A DNA stretch of 9,115 nucleotides from [Eubacterium] saphenum (lineage in GTDB: Bacteria; Bacillota; Clostridia; Oscillospirales; Ruminococcaceae). A model generated the notes under the pieces. It searched no databases. It saw nothing but the letters and a program-made list of their open reading frames with translations, and was not told where the DNA came from. Made by a program: the position numbers and the translations under genes. Shown one piece after another: positions 1 through 6,954 of this stretch. The DNA is taken from positions 1 to 9,115 of the forward strand of contig SFJQ01000064.1 in the NCBI GenBank assembly GCA_004555855.1, written 5' to 3'. The stretch's first letter is position 1. Each line of letters begins with the position of its first letter.

Positions 1-1557
1 GAAGTGCCTATTCACATGGCAACGATAAGCAAATTCCTCACCGACCACGGCGTTGACCGAATGAAATATGGCTTCTACAAAATGAAGGATTATCTCGCGC
101 AGATGCCGTTTCTGGTGATGGACGATATCGTTCTCGGCGGCGTTCCGCAGGTGATGATAACCATCAAGGATATGGACAGGAAAACCGATTTTGATGAAAC
201 CCGTTTCGATGAACCCCGCCGTCCCGTTTTCAGAAACGAGCAGATCGAGAGATATCGCCAAAGCGAGTTTACTCCGAGCAAAACGTCTGTTCCCGCAGGA
301 AAACTCACGGATTTCTGCAATTTGCCGGCAAAGCCTATGGCAATTCTGGAAAAATACCTCGAGGAAAGCGGCGTGAAAACCGATTACTTCGAGATGGTGA
401 GCGACCTGAACGCCGATTTTAGCATTGCCCGCGAAAACAACAGCATTCGCGCGTTTGAGAACAAGCTGATTTTCCCCGTGCGTTATCTCAAAAAGGACGG
501 AACGCACGTTGAGCTTACGCTTAAGCCGAGCGCATACGAGGGCAAGGAGTGGTTTTTGTTCTTTGTTGACACGGGAGTACGCGACAAAAACCCGCGGTTT
601 ATCAATCCCGGAAAACAGCTCGAAAATTTCGCGTTTCTGGGGAGCTGGTCAAATTTCCTCTCGGAGCTTGCTTCAAAAGCGGTTGACGAGGAGTGGGATT
701 TCCGAGGCTCATCGAACGGGCATTACAGAATTTTAATTCAGTATATCAAGTACACGTTCAGCCGACTTATGCGCGAGAAAAAGGTGTGCATCTCCGATGA
801 CAGGCAGTTTGCCGCGTTCAACACCGGTCTTGCCGACAACCACTATGATGATATTTACGCGTGCTTTAACCCGAACGACCCCGGCTGCGACACCGAGTGG
901 AAATTCTCGGGTTTTTGCACGGCGGCTTCGGGCGGTCTTGGAAAGCAGCTTGTGAATTATTTCAACCCGCTGCCTGCGCCCACGACTTATTTTTCTCGCA
1001 ACGAGGACTTGTTCTTTGACCACCAGAAGCAGCTTCACACGGATTTTGAGCATATCATCATCGATAACATCAAGCGCTTGCCGCTGCAGTTTTTGTACGA
1101 CCAGTTTTTCGATAACGTGGAAGCGCGGGATTTGGTTGACAGAATACGTTCAAAAAATACCGAGAGAGCTGTTCGCGATGAGCTTTACGATACTCTCAAG
1201 CAGATTATTGTCGAGAACAGCCGACTGTTTCTGCGCATACAAAACCGCCTGAAAGACGCGATTGAGCTTGCAAGAAAGCGCGTTCGCTGGAATTACAAAA
1301 CGGCGGTTCCGTCCTATTTCCCGAAGCGCGATACAATGTCGCTGATGCTGCCGCTGGCGCTGATTGACGAGCTGAAGCCCGATGTGGCGCTGGTTGTGGA
1401 GCTGACAAACTCGGGAAGCTATCAGGGACAGACAATCCTTACGCTCCCGCAGGCTTACATTGACGCGCGTCTGGTGTGCCGACTGACGGGCGATTGGCTT
1501 AATCCGACAAGCATTTCCGAGCTTTATCAGGAGTACGAGGAACAACCCGAGGACTAA
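1..1557 (+). CDS. LOTUS/OST-HTH-like and DUF3825 domain protein, 5' partial
   Basis: The reading frame is open to the first base of the window, so the true start is probably upstream. The GTG at 4 is only the first possible start inside the window. Residues are counted from it. Residues 1-55 resemble the second half of a LOTUS/OST-HTH domain: VPIHMATISKFL, then a DRMKYGFYKMKDYL segment like the family's yG-x-kkl-x-dll core. LOTUS domains are known RNA-binding winged helices. Residues about 205-500 match DUF3825, with an FLGSWSNFLSELA opening, NYFNPLP at 318-324, RLP at 358-360, and a C-terminal block containing YKTAVPSYFP and LVVELTNSGSYQGQTILTLP followed by ARLVCRLTGDWL. The middle (about 100-195) is unassigned. 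No signal peptide or membrane segment is visible, so it is probably cytoplasmic. A role in RNA binding or RNA handling is inferred from the LOTUS-like part only; DUF3825 has no firm function. It ends at TAA, 36 bp from the convergent gene, with a terminator directly after. Confidence 0.8.
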   Translation, partial: EVPIHMATISKFLTDHGVDRMKYGFYKMKDYLAQMPFLVMDDIVLGGVPQVMITIKDMDRKTDFDETRFDEPRRPVFRNEQIERYRQSEFTPSKTSVPAGKLTDFCNLPAKPMAILEKYLEESGVKTDYFEMVSDLNADFSIARENNSIRAFENKLIFPVRYLKKDGTHVELTLKPSAYEGKEWFLFFVDTGVRDKNPRFINPGKQLENFAFLGSWSNFLSELASKAVDEEWDFRGSSNGHYRILIQYIKYTFSRLMREKKVCISDDRQFAAFNTGLADNHYDDIYACFNPNDPGCDTEWKFSGFCTAASGGLGKQLVNYFNPLPAPTTYFSRNEDLFFDHQKQLHTDFEHIIIDNIKRLPLQFLYDQFFDNVEARDLVDRIRSKNTERAVRDELYDTLKQIIVENSRLFLRIQNRLKDAIELARKRVRWNYKTAVPSYFPKRDTMSLMLPLALIDELKPDVALVVELTNSGSYQGQTILTLPQAYIDARLVCRLTGDWLNPTSISELYQEYEEQPED

Positions 1558-1564
1558 AAAATAC

Positions 1565-1595
1565 AGACCAAAGTTCAGCGCTTTGGTCTTTTTTT
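1565..1595 (+). terminator. Intrinsic terminator, probably bidirectional, between convergent genes
   Basis: A perfect 9-bp stem AGACCAAAG (1565-1573) / CTTTGGTCT (1581-1589) with a 7-nt loop is followed by a T run to 1595, ending the + strand LOTUS/DUF3825 gene. On the minus strand the same stem is followed, after three bases, by a T run that is the complement of the A run at 1555-1560. It can therefore also end the five-gene minus-strand operon. The T run on the + side overlaps the stop codon of the convergent gene. Confidence 0.9.
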
Positions 1596-3177
1596 ATGCC
1601 TTAAATCTTTCCATAATCCTGACGGCGGTTTTTATCCCATCAACAGCCGCCGACATTATCCCGCCCGCATAGCCCGCGCCTTCTCCGCAGGGATAAAGCC
1701 CGTCCGCAGACAGCGCGCAGCCGTTTTCACCGCGCGGGATTTTGACAGGGGAGGAGGTTCGTGATTCGATACCCGTGAGAATGCTGTCACTGTCGGAAAA
1801 ACCACGGATTTTTTTCTCAAACACGCGTATTCCGCCAGCGAGAAAATCGGCGATATGCTTGGGAAAAAGTTCGCGGAGATTTGCCGCTTCAACTCCCGGG
1901 AGATAGGTCGGCGTGACTTTACCCAGCGAAAACGCCTTGCCGTTACCCAAAAATTCTCTCGTGAGCATTGCCGGAGCGCGGTTTGAGCATTTTCCGAGGG
2001 TGAACGCTTTTTGCTCGAGATTTTTGATGAAGTCAACACCCGAAAGCGGCGATGAGCCGAAATCATCGGGCGAAACCGACACGAGAACCGCGCTGTTTGC
2101 GTTTTTGCCGGAGCGCGAAAAGTTGCTCATTCCGTTTGTGACAATCGTACCCTTGCTACTTGCTGAGCCTACGACAAACCCGCCCGGACACATACAAAAC
2201 GTGTAAACGCCGCGGTCGTTTTGGCGATGGGAAAGCGCGTATTCGGCGGGAGGCAGGGCAGGGTGTCCCGCGAATTTCCCGTAAAGCGCTGCGTCGATAT
2301 CCGCTTGAAGATGCTCTATTCTTGCACCGACAGAAAACGCTTTCGGCTGCAAATCGACGCCGTTTTTCAGCAGGATTTCAAAGGTATCGTGCGCTGAATG
2401 ACCGACAGCAAGAACCAGCGCGCTGCAGGGAGTTTTCTCGCCGTTAACGCTTACCGAGCGCAGCTTTCCGCAGTTAATTTCGATATCCTCAATCGGCGAC
2501 AGAAATCGAACCTCGCCGCCAAGCTCAATGATTTTCTCGCGCAGATTTACCACGATATTCCGCAGATTATCCGTGCCGATATGCGGCTTTGCCTTAGTCA
2601 AAATCTCCTCGGGAGCTCCGAACTGCACGAATTTTTCGAGAACTCTCGCGCAAAGCGGGTCGTTAATCCGCGTGGTGAGCTTTCCGTCCGAGAACGTTCC
2701 CGCGCCGCCTTCGCCGAACTGAACGTTGGTTTGCTCATCGAGAACGCCGCTTTGCCAGTAATTTTCGACAGCGGAAATTCTCTCGGACATCGCCGCGCCG
2801 CGCTCGAAAACAATAGGCTTGTAGCCGAACTCGCAGAGCGTGAGCGCGCAGAACATTCCCGCAGGACCAAATCCCGCGATACAGATTTTTCCGTTTTGTG
2901 CTTCGTCGCCGAAATTAACGCTGAGCTTTTCGTTCGTGAAAACGCGCACGTTCGGGAATTTCTCGGCAAGACGCTGTTCCTTTTCGGGTTTCAGAAGCTC
3001 GATATAGACCGAATTTACGAAACAAACGCCGTGACGCGCGTCAACGGAGGATTTGTGGAGCTTTGCGGTTTTGACCTCGTTCTTATAAAGCCCGAGCGCC
3101 GAGAGCGCTTTTTGGATTGCGTTCTCGGCGTTTGCGGAATTTAGGTCGGTTTTAATTTGTGAAACGATAATTGCCAT
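1594..3177 (-). CDS. COG2509-type FAD-dependent oxidoreductase
   Basis: A 527-residue flavoprotein of the uncharacterised FAD-dependent dehydrogenase family (COG2509), which has no established substrate. Seen in the sequence: an N-terminal alpha/beta domain of about 90 residues typical of the family; the FAD dinucleotide-binding loop AGFGPAG at 101-107, with a strand ending in Glu125 (IVFERG) that should bind the FAD ribose; the family signature FGEGGAGTFSDGKL at 154-167; and a C-terminal FAD-contact segment GLYPCGEGAGYAGGI at 493-507. Length is normal for the family. There is no signal peptide, so it is expected in the cytoplasm. The ATG overlaps the cdaR stop by one base (TGATG), and GAGGG lies 9 nt upstream, so it should be translationally coupled to cdaR. 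It is the last gene of the operon. It sits where glmM usually follows cdaA-cdaR. A direct link to cyclic di-AMP cannot be read from the sequence. Confidence 0.9.
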   Translation of the reverse strand: MAIIVSQIKTDLNSANAENAIQKALSALGLYKNEVKTAKLHKSSVDARHGVCFVNSVYIELLKPEKEQRLAEKFPNVRVFTNEKLSVNFGDEAQNGKICIAGFGPAGMFCALTLCEFGYKPIVFERGAAMSERISAVENYWQSGVLDEQTNVQFGEGGAGTFSDGKLTTRINDPLCARVLEKFVQFGAPEEILTKAKPHIGTDNLRNIVVNLREKIIELGGEVRFLSPIEDIEINCGKLRSVSVNGEKTPCSALVLAVGHSAHDTFEILLKNGVDLQPKAFSVGARIEHLQADIDAALYGKFAGHPALPPAEYALSHRQNDRGVYTFCMCPGGFVVGSASSKGTIVTNGMSNFSRSGKNANSAVLVSVSPDDFGSSPLSGVDFIKNLEQKAFTLGKCSNRAPAMLTREFLGNGKAFSLGKVTPTYLPGVEAANLRELFPKHIADFLAGGIRVFEKKIRGFSDSDSILTGIESRTSSPVKIPRGENGCALSADGLYPCGEGAGYAGGIMSAAVDGIKTAVRIMERFKA

Positions 3178-4451
3178 CAGTATGCGCCCTCGTCTTTTTG
3201 CACGGCATAGATTGTCACCTTATAATCTCCCGTTACCCAGCATTTTTGTCCCGTGCCTTTAATCGAAACGGTTGCCGTAACGTCCTGAGTACCGGGGCGA
3301 AGCGTTACGCCCATAAGGTTCACGGTTGCGGTGATATCGCCCTTTGAAAAGCCCGTGATAAGGTCGGACGGACCGGTTACGGTAACATTCAGCGCGGTTG
3401 TTGTAAGCGAAACGTTGTAGTTGTCGGGAATGCCCTTGATTTCGATATTTTCCGAAGTCACGGTGTAGTCAAGCAAGCCGTAATTCTCGGTTTTCCAGGT
3501 TATTGTCGCGCTGTTGTTGCCCGAAAGGTTCTTGTAGCCCTCGGGGAGGACGATGGGCAGGTAAGTGTTGCTGTTCGGGGTGATATCCGAGAGGTTTATC
3601 GTGCCGATATCGAGTTGGCTCTGGTTGTCGATGGTGTTGTTGGGAGCGGCAACCGTTATCAACTCGGGTCTAATCTCGTATTTCAGCGAATCAGTGTCAA
3701 AGCCTGCGGGATAGTTTATGGTAACCTTTAGCGGAAGCTCTTTTTGCTTGAAAATCGGGATATTTACAGTAACAAGTTCGGTTGAAAGCTTCAGCTTATC
3801 GGAAACTATCTTTGTTCCGTTGCTGCCGTAAATGATAATTTCGCTGTTGGTCTGAGTGGATTCCATAATCTCGCCGTGGAAGGTGGATTTTGCTTCAATT
3901 CTCTCGATTTTGTCGAGCATCGAAGCTGAGCCTGTCACGGAGATTGTTTCGGGAGAAGTCGTCACATCGTCCACATAGAATCCCTCGGGCAGACTTATAT
4001 CGGGAGCGGTACCGGTTATCGGGAACTCCTTGGTGATAATCTTGTCGATTTCAAGGGACAGGGTTTTCGGTTCAACCTCGAGAAGAGTATAATCCTCGTT
4101 TGTTTTGGCGAAAACCTCCAGAGCAACGTTATATTTTCCCGCCGAAGTAACCTCGGATAGGTCAACGGAAGCGTAAAAATCCTGCGTGTCAAGGCGGCTG
4201 ATATCATAGCGCTTGCCTTGGATTTTAATGTTGACGGTCTGGTTTACATCATTCACAATCTGCAGATTATTCCGAATCATATAGTCGGTGAGATGCGCTT
4301 CAACACTTACGTTGTTAATCTCTTTTTCGATGGTCGGGAAAACCTGAATGGAAACGACAATCCAGAGCGTAAACGAAAGCAAAAACGCGAGAATAAGCGT
4401 TTTGTAGTTGCGTTTGAGGTCGTTGAGGAAATTAAGGATAAAGTTCTTCAT
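3177..4451 (-). CDS. cdaR: CdaR, YbbR-repeat regulator of the CdaA diadenylate cyclase
   Basis: A 424-residue membrane-anchored extracytoplasmic protein. A short basic N-terminus (KNFILNFLNDLKRNYK) precedes one membrane helix at about 19-36. The rest reads as four YbbR repeats of roughly 90 residues (about 45-135, 140-230, 235-320, 325-415), rich in beta strands. Each includes a segment like ISVTGSASMLDKIERIEA (170-187) or VTVTGPSDLITGFSKGDITA (356-375). In Bacillus and relatives CdaR binds CdaA and modulates cyclic di-AMP synthesis; that role is taken from the family and from position. The ATG overlaps the cdaA stop in an ATGA junction, and a strong AAGGAGG lies 9 nt upstream inside cdaA. 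This predicts coupled translation and matched amounts of the two partners. Only one cysteine (residue 404) is present, which suits an exported protein. The repeat number is typical of clostridial homologues. Confidence 0.92.
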   Translation of the reverse strand: MKNFILNFLNDLKRNYKTLILAFLLSFTLWIVVSIQVFPTIEKEINNVSVEAHLTDYMIRNNLQIVNDVNQTVNIKIQGKRYDISRLDTQDFYASVDLSEVTSAGKYNVALEVFAKTNEDYTLLEVEPKTLSLEIDKIITKEFPITGTAPDISLPEGFYVDDVTTSPETISVTGSASMLDKIERIEAKSTFHGEIMESTQTNSEIIIYGSNGTKIVSDKLKLSTELVTVNIPIFKQKELPLKVTINYPAGFDTDSLKYEIRPELITVAAPNNTIDNQSQLDIGTINLSDITPNSNTYLPIVLPEGYKNLSGNNSATITWKTENYGLLDYTVTSENIEIKGIPDNYNVSLTTTALNVTVTGPSDLITGFSKGDITATVNLMGVTLRPGTQDVTATVSIKGTGQKCWVTGDYKVTIYAVQKDEGAY

Positions 4452-5332
4452 TGCTTATTTCCTCCTTGCTGTTTGGATTTGCGCGGTTTTTTCTTTTTCT
4501 CGGAGGACGTTCCGGGCATATATTTTCTGAGAATTGTTATAAGTCCCTCGCGCGTCTGGTCACGGGAAAGCTGTCCGTCGAGAGCAACGGAAATCGTTCC
4601 CGTTTCCTCGGACACAACGATAACAAGCGCGTCCGAGTTTTCGCTCATTCCGACGGCTGCTCTGTGGCGCGAGCCAAGCTCGGTTGTGAGGTACTGGTCT
4701 TTCTGGGTGTTGGGCAAAAAGCAGCCTGCCGCGTAAATTCGGTTATCGCGGATAATCACAGCACCATCGTGAAGCGGCGCTTTGTTGTAGAAGATATTGC
4801 AGAAAAGCTCCGGCTCGCACTCGGCGTTTATGATACTTGTAGTTTCCTTTTCGATGATATCGCCGAGCTTTGTATCTCGTTCAATAACGATAAGCGCGCC
4901 TGTTTTGCTGTCGTGAAGCCGTGCGCAGGCGTCTGCGATACCGAGGATAGCTTTCTCGCGCACCGAGGTATTTCCCGCGTTTTTCTCGACAGACTGTGCA
5001 AATGTCGCAACCTTTGTTCCTCCGACCTTTTCGAGAATACGGCGAAGCTCGGGCTGAAAGACAATCATTATGGCGATAATTCCGACCTGAAGGAAGTTGT
5101 CCAGCAGGAAGCTCATAGCTCTCAGCTTGAAAATCTGTACCAGAATGAAGATGATAATGATGAAAAAGATACCCTTCAAAAGCTGCATAGCGCGGGTTTC
5201 ACGCAGCAGCTTTATGAGGTAATAAACAAGGAAAGTGAGGATAAGGATATCCAGAACATCGAAAATGTTTATCGATTGAACGATGTTGACGAAATTCTTT
5301 GCAATATCCTTTATATATTCGATAGCGTCCAC
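4448..5332 (-). CDS. cdaA: CdaA, membrane diadenylate cyclase (cyclic di-AMP synthase)
   Basis: Condenses two ATP into the second messenger cyclic di-AMP, which controls potassium and osmolyte balance and cell-wall homeostasis in Gram-positives. Three membrane helices are visible at about 24-41, 54-69 and 80-92, followed by a DisA_N (DAC) catalytic domain at about 105-270. The two hallmark motifs are intact: DGA at 189-191 (LHDGAVIIRDNRIYAAGC) and RHR at 222-224 (GSRHRAAVGMSE). The C-terminal 20 residues form a lysine-rich tail. The 294-residue length fits CdaA rather than DisA or CdaS. The start is a GTG, chosen because AAAGGAGA lies 5 nt upstream and because it gives the expected short cytoplasmic lead before the first helix. 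It lies 49 bp after the DegV gene with no terminator between, and it overlaps cdaR. With all catalytic motifs present I expect it to be active. Confidence 0.97.
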   Translation of the reverse strand: MDAIEYIKDIAKNFVNIVQSINIFDVLDILILTFLVYYLIKLLRETRAMQLLKGIFFIIIIFILVQIFKLRAMSFLLDNFLQVGIIAIMIVFQPELRRILEKVGGTKVATFAQSVEKNAGNTSVREKAILGIADACARLHDSKTGALIVIERDTKLGDIIEKETTSIINAECEPELFCNIFYNKAPLHDGAVIIRDNRIYAAGCFLPNTQKDQYLTTELGSRHRAAVGMSENSDALVIVVSEETGTISVALDGQLSRDQTREGLITILRKYMPGTSSEKKKKPRKSKQQGGNKQ

Positions 5333-5337
5333 GGCAA

Positions 5338-5345
5338 TCTCCTTT
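5338..5345 (-). promoter_or_regulatory. Ribosome binding site fixing the GTG start of cdaA
   Basis: The minus strand reads AAAGGAGA, then a 5-nt spacer, then GTG. It is the only strong site near the N-terminus of CdaA, so it supports GTG at 5332 as the start. Confidence 0.8.
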
Positions 5346-5381
5346 GTATCCGCGGGAAAATCTCACGGAAGTTGTCGAAAA

Positions 5382-6257
5382 TCAGTCGTTATGCTCCGGA
5401 CCTTTTATAATTGCGGCAACGAAATCAGGGCCTGCGTTGCAGGAAACGACAACGCCGATTTTTGAAATCATTGCGGGCGGATAGCCGACTTTTTTGGTCA
5501 TTTTGTCGATAAATTCTTTTTCAAGCTCGGGGCGGGTTGTCGTGCAGATGCAGTAGGGCGTCTGCGGAATCATTCTGGAGGTAACAGTTTCAACAGCCGC
5601 GTCAATGATAGCCTTTTCGCCGCGGGCTTTTCTCAGCACCTCGGTAACCTTGTCGTGAAGCACGATGAGCGGCTTAAGTCCCATAAGCTCGCCGAGGAAG
5701 GAAGCCGCAGCGGAAATTCTGCCGGATTTTTTCATGTGGCGAAGTCCGAAGCCGACGATAAATGCTTCGGTGTGAAGCGCCCAGTCCTTGAGGTAAGCGA
5801 CAATGCTTTCAACAGACTGTCCGTCGTCGAGCTTTTTGCAGGCTTCGATTATCGGGTAGCCGTAAGCCACGGTGTAGTTGCGGGAATCGATGTTGTGAAT
5901 TTTGAGGTCGGGCAAATCCTCTTTAACAGCTTCTGCTGCAAGAACCGACTGCGAGTAGGTCTGAGAACCGGCAGCGTTTATTACGTCAACGATAATTTCG
6001 CGCACGCCCTCGTTGTACAGCTCACGATATTTTTCCTCAAACTGAATTTGGGTAATCTGGGAATGTTTGGGAATTTCCTCGTTATCCTTGAGGATTTGAT
6101 AAAACTCGTCTTCCTGAATATCAACGCGGTCAACATAATCCTTGCCGTTGATGTTAACCATAAACGACATAACAACGAGATACTTTTCCCATTCCTTTTC
6201 AAGCTCGCGTGAGATATCGCAGCCGCTGTCCGTGATAATTCTAACATTTTCGTTCAT
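5382..6257 (-). CDS. DegV family fatty-acid-binding protein (FakB-like)
   Basis: A 291-residue DegV/EDD-fold protein. Members bind one fatty acid; the FakB types present it to the kinase FakA for incorporation into phospholipid. Recognisable family blocks are the N-terminal RIITDSGCDIS (6-16), KHSQITQIQFEEKY at 64-77 in the place of the usual TSQ-P block, GSQTYSQSVLAAE at 97-109, IDSRNYTVAYGY at 123-134, the region GLRHMKKSGRISAAASFLGE (171-190) followed by LKPLI, and a C-terminal GPDFVAAI block. Several motif positions differ from the canonical forms (LSGTYQSA, KGGRI, GPGALG). Fatty-acid binding is therefore a family inference, and which ligand or partner it uses is unknown. No FakA is in the window. 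ATG is preceded by AAAGGAAA with a 7-nt spacer from AGGA. It is 36 bp after trmL and 49 bp before cdaA, in the same operon. Confidence 0.9.
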   Translation of the reverse strand: MNENVRIITDSGCDISRELEKEWEKYLVVMSFMVNINGKDYVDRVDIQEDEFYQILKDNEEIPKHSQITQIQFEEKYRELYNEGVREIIVDVINAAGSQTYSQSVLAAEAVKEDLPDLKIHNIDSRNYTVAYGYPIIEACKKLDDGQSVESIVAYLKDWALHTEAFIVGFGLRHMKKSGRISAAASFLGELMGLKPLIVLHDKVTEVLRKARGEKAIIDAAVETVTSRMIPQTPYCICTTTRPELEKEFIDKMTKKVGYPPAMISKIGVVVSCNAGPDFVAAIIKGPEHND

Positions 6258-6293
6258 AAAAATTTCCTTTCAAAAATTATTTTTGTGATAAGT

Positions 6294-6797
6294 TTAGTCC
6301 GCCTCGGACCAGTTGAATTTTGTAAGAGAGCCGTTGTTTTGCAGCTCGGGGAAATCCCATTGCCGGAGGATTTCATAAGCGGCAATCGCGACGCTGTTGG
6401 AGAGATTAAGGCTTCTGAGAGTCGGCATCATCGGGATACGAACGCAGGAATTTTTGTTCCTGAACAGCAGTTCCTCGGGAAGACCGGCGTCCTCGCGCCC
6501 GAAAATTATGTAGCAGTTGTCGGGATAGCTCACGTCGGTGTAACGATTTTGCGCTTTGGTTGTGAAGAAAAAGTAGTTTCCGCTCGTTCGTGCGAAAAAT
6601 TCGTCAAAGCCGTCGTAATACGAGATATCCAGAAAATGCCAGTAATCCAGCCCCGCGCGCTTTAGCTGTTTGTCCGTCGGCGTAAAACCCATCGGTTTTA
6701 TGATGTGGAGCGCCGCGCCCGTAACAGCGCAGGTTCGCGCAATATTTCCCGTGTTCTGTGGGATTTGCGGCTCGGCGAGGACAATGTTCAGCTTCAT
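6294..6797 (-). CDS. trmL: TrmL, tRNA (cytidine/uridine-34 2'-O)-methyltransferase
   Basis: A 167-residue SPOUT-class enzyme that uses S-adenosylmethionine to methylate the ribose of the wobble nucleotide in certain leucine tRNAs. Nearly the whole protein is diagnostic of the YibK/TrmL family: the N-terminal NIVLAEPQIPQNTGNIARTC (4-23), GLDYW at 49-53, FGREDAGLP at 99-107, and the knotted C-terminal cofactor site RIPM (120-123) with LRSLNLSNSVAIAAYEILRQ at 127-146. The length is typical for the minimal enzyme, which has no added RNA-binding domain. AGAAGGG lies 5 nt before the ATG. It is the first gene of the minus-strand operon, downstream of a consensus promoter with a 5' UTR of roughly 45 nt. 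The link with cyclic di-AMP genes is probably shared transcription only. Confidence 0.95.
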   Translation of the reverse strand: MKLNIVLAEPQIPQNTGNIARTCAVTGAALHIIKPMGFTPTDKQLKRAGLDYWHFLDISYYDGFDEFFARTSGNYFFFTTKAQNRYTDVSYPDNCYIIFGREDAGLPEELLFRNKNSCVRIPMMPTLRSLNLSNSVAIAAYEILRQWDFPELQNNGSLTKFNWSEAD

Positions 6798-6850
6798 TTT
6801 AACCCTTCTTACTAAATCCGATTTATTGACAAAAAAATCAATACATTAAT

Positions 6851-6879
6851 ATTATAACACAAACTCAAAATTTTTTCAA
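6851..6879 (-). promoter_or_regulatory. Sigma-A-type promoter of the trmL-degV-cdaA-cdaR-FAD operon
   Basis: On the minus strand TTGAAA (6879-6874) is followed by a 17-bp spacer and a perfect TATAAT (6856-6851). A TG lies one base before it (TGTTATAAT), giving an extended -10. Transcription should start near 6844. No other convincing promoter was seen within the operon. Confidence 0.8.
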
Positions 6880-6892
6880 TAGGATTATTATA

Positions 6893-6921
6893 TTGACAAA
6901 TGAAAAATATTATGATAAAAT
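6893..6921 (+). promoter_or_regulatory. Sigma-A-type promoter of the RACo-like gene
   Basis: A perfect TTGACA (6893-6898), a 17-bp spacer and TAAAAT (6916-6921) preceded by TGA (extended -10). Transcription should start near 6928, leaving a leader of about 27 nt before the GTG at 6955. It is back-to-back with the operon promoter on the other strand. Confidence 0.75.
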
Positions 6922-6942
6922 TTTACTGTATGATTTGAGAAC

Positions 6943-6947
6943 GGAGG
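6943..6947 (+). promoter_or_regulatory. Ribosome binding site fixing the GTG start at 6955
   Basis: GGAGG sits 7 nt before GTG at 6955, an ideal spacing. The next in-frame ATG (6988) has no comparable site, so GTG is preferred. Confidence 0.8.
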
Positions 6948-6954
6948 CGGGAAA

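Noticed and set aside
2398..3144. Open frame of 248 codons on the + strand opposite the FAD-enzyme gene
   Set aside because: It is antisense to conserved FAD-binding motifs, its product is rich in Arg/Leu/Ala/Glu without any recognisable motif, and it has no ribosome site. It is a GC-driven shadow frame.
4451..5410. Long open frame of 319 codons on the + strand opposite cdaA and the end of the DegV gene
   Set aside because: The minus strand here encodes CdaA with intact DGA and RHR motifs and a good ribosome site. The + frame has no recognisable domain, ribosome site or promoter and is a shadow of the coding strand.
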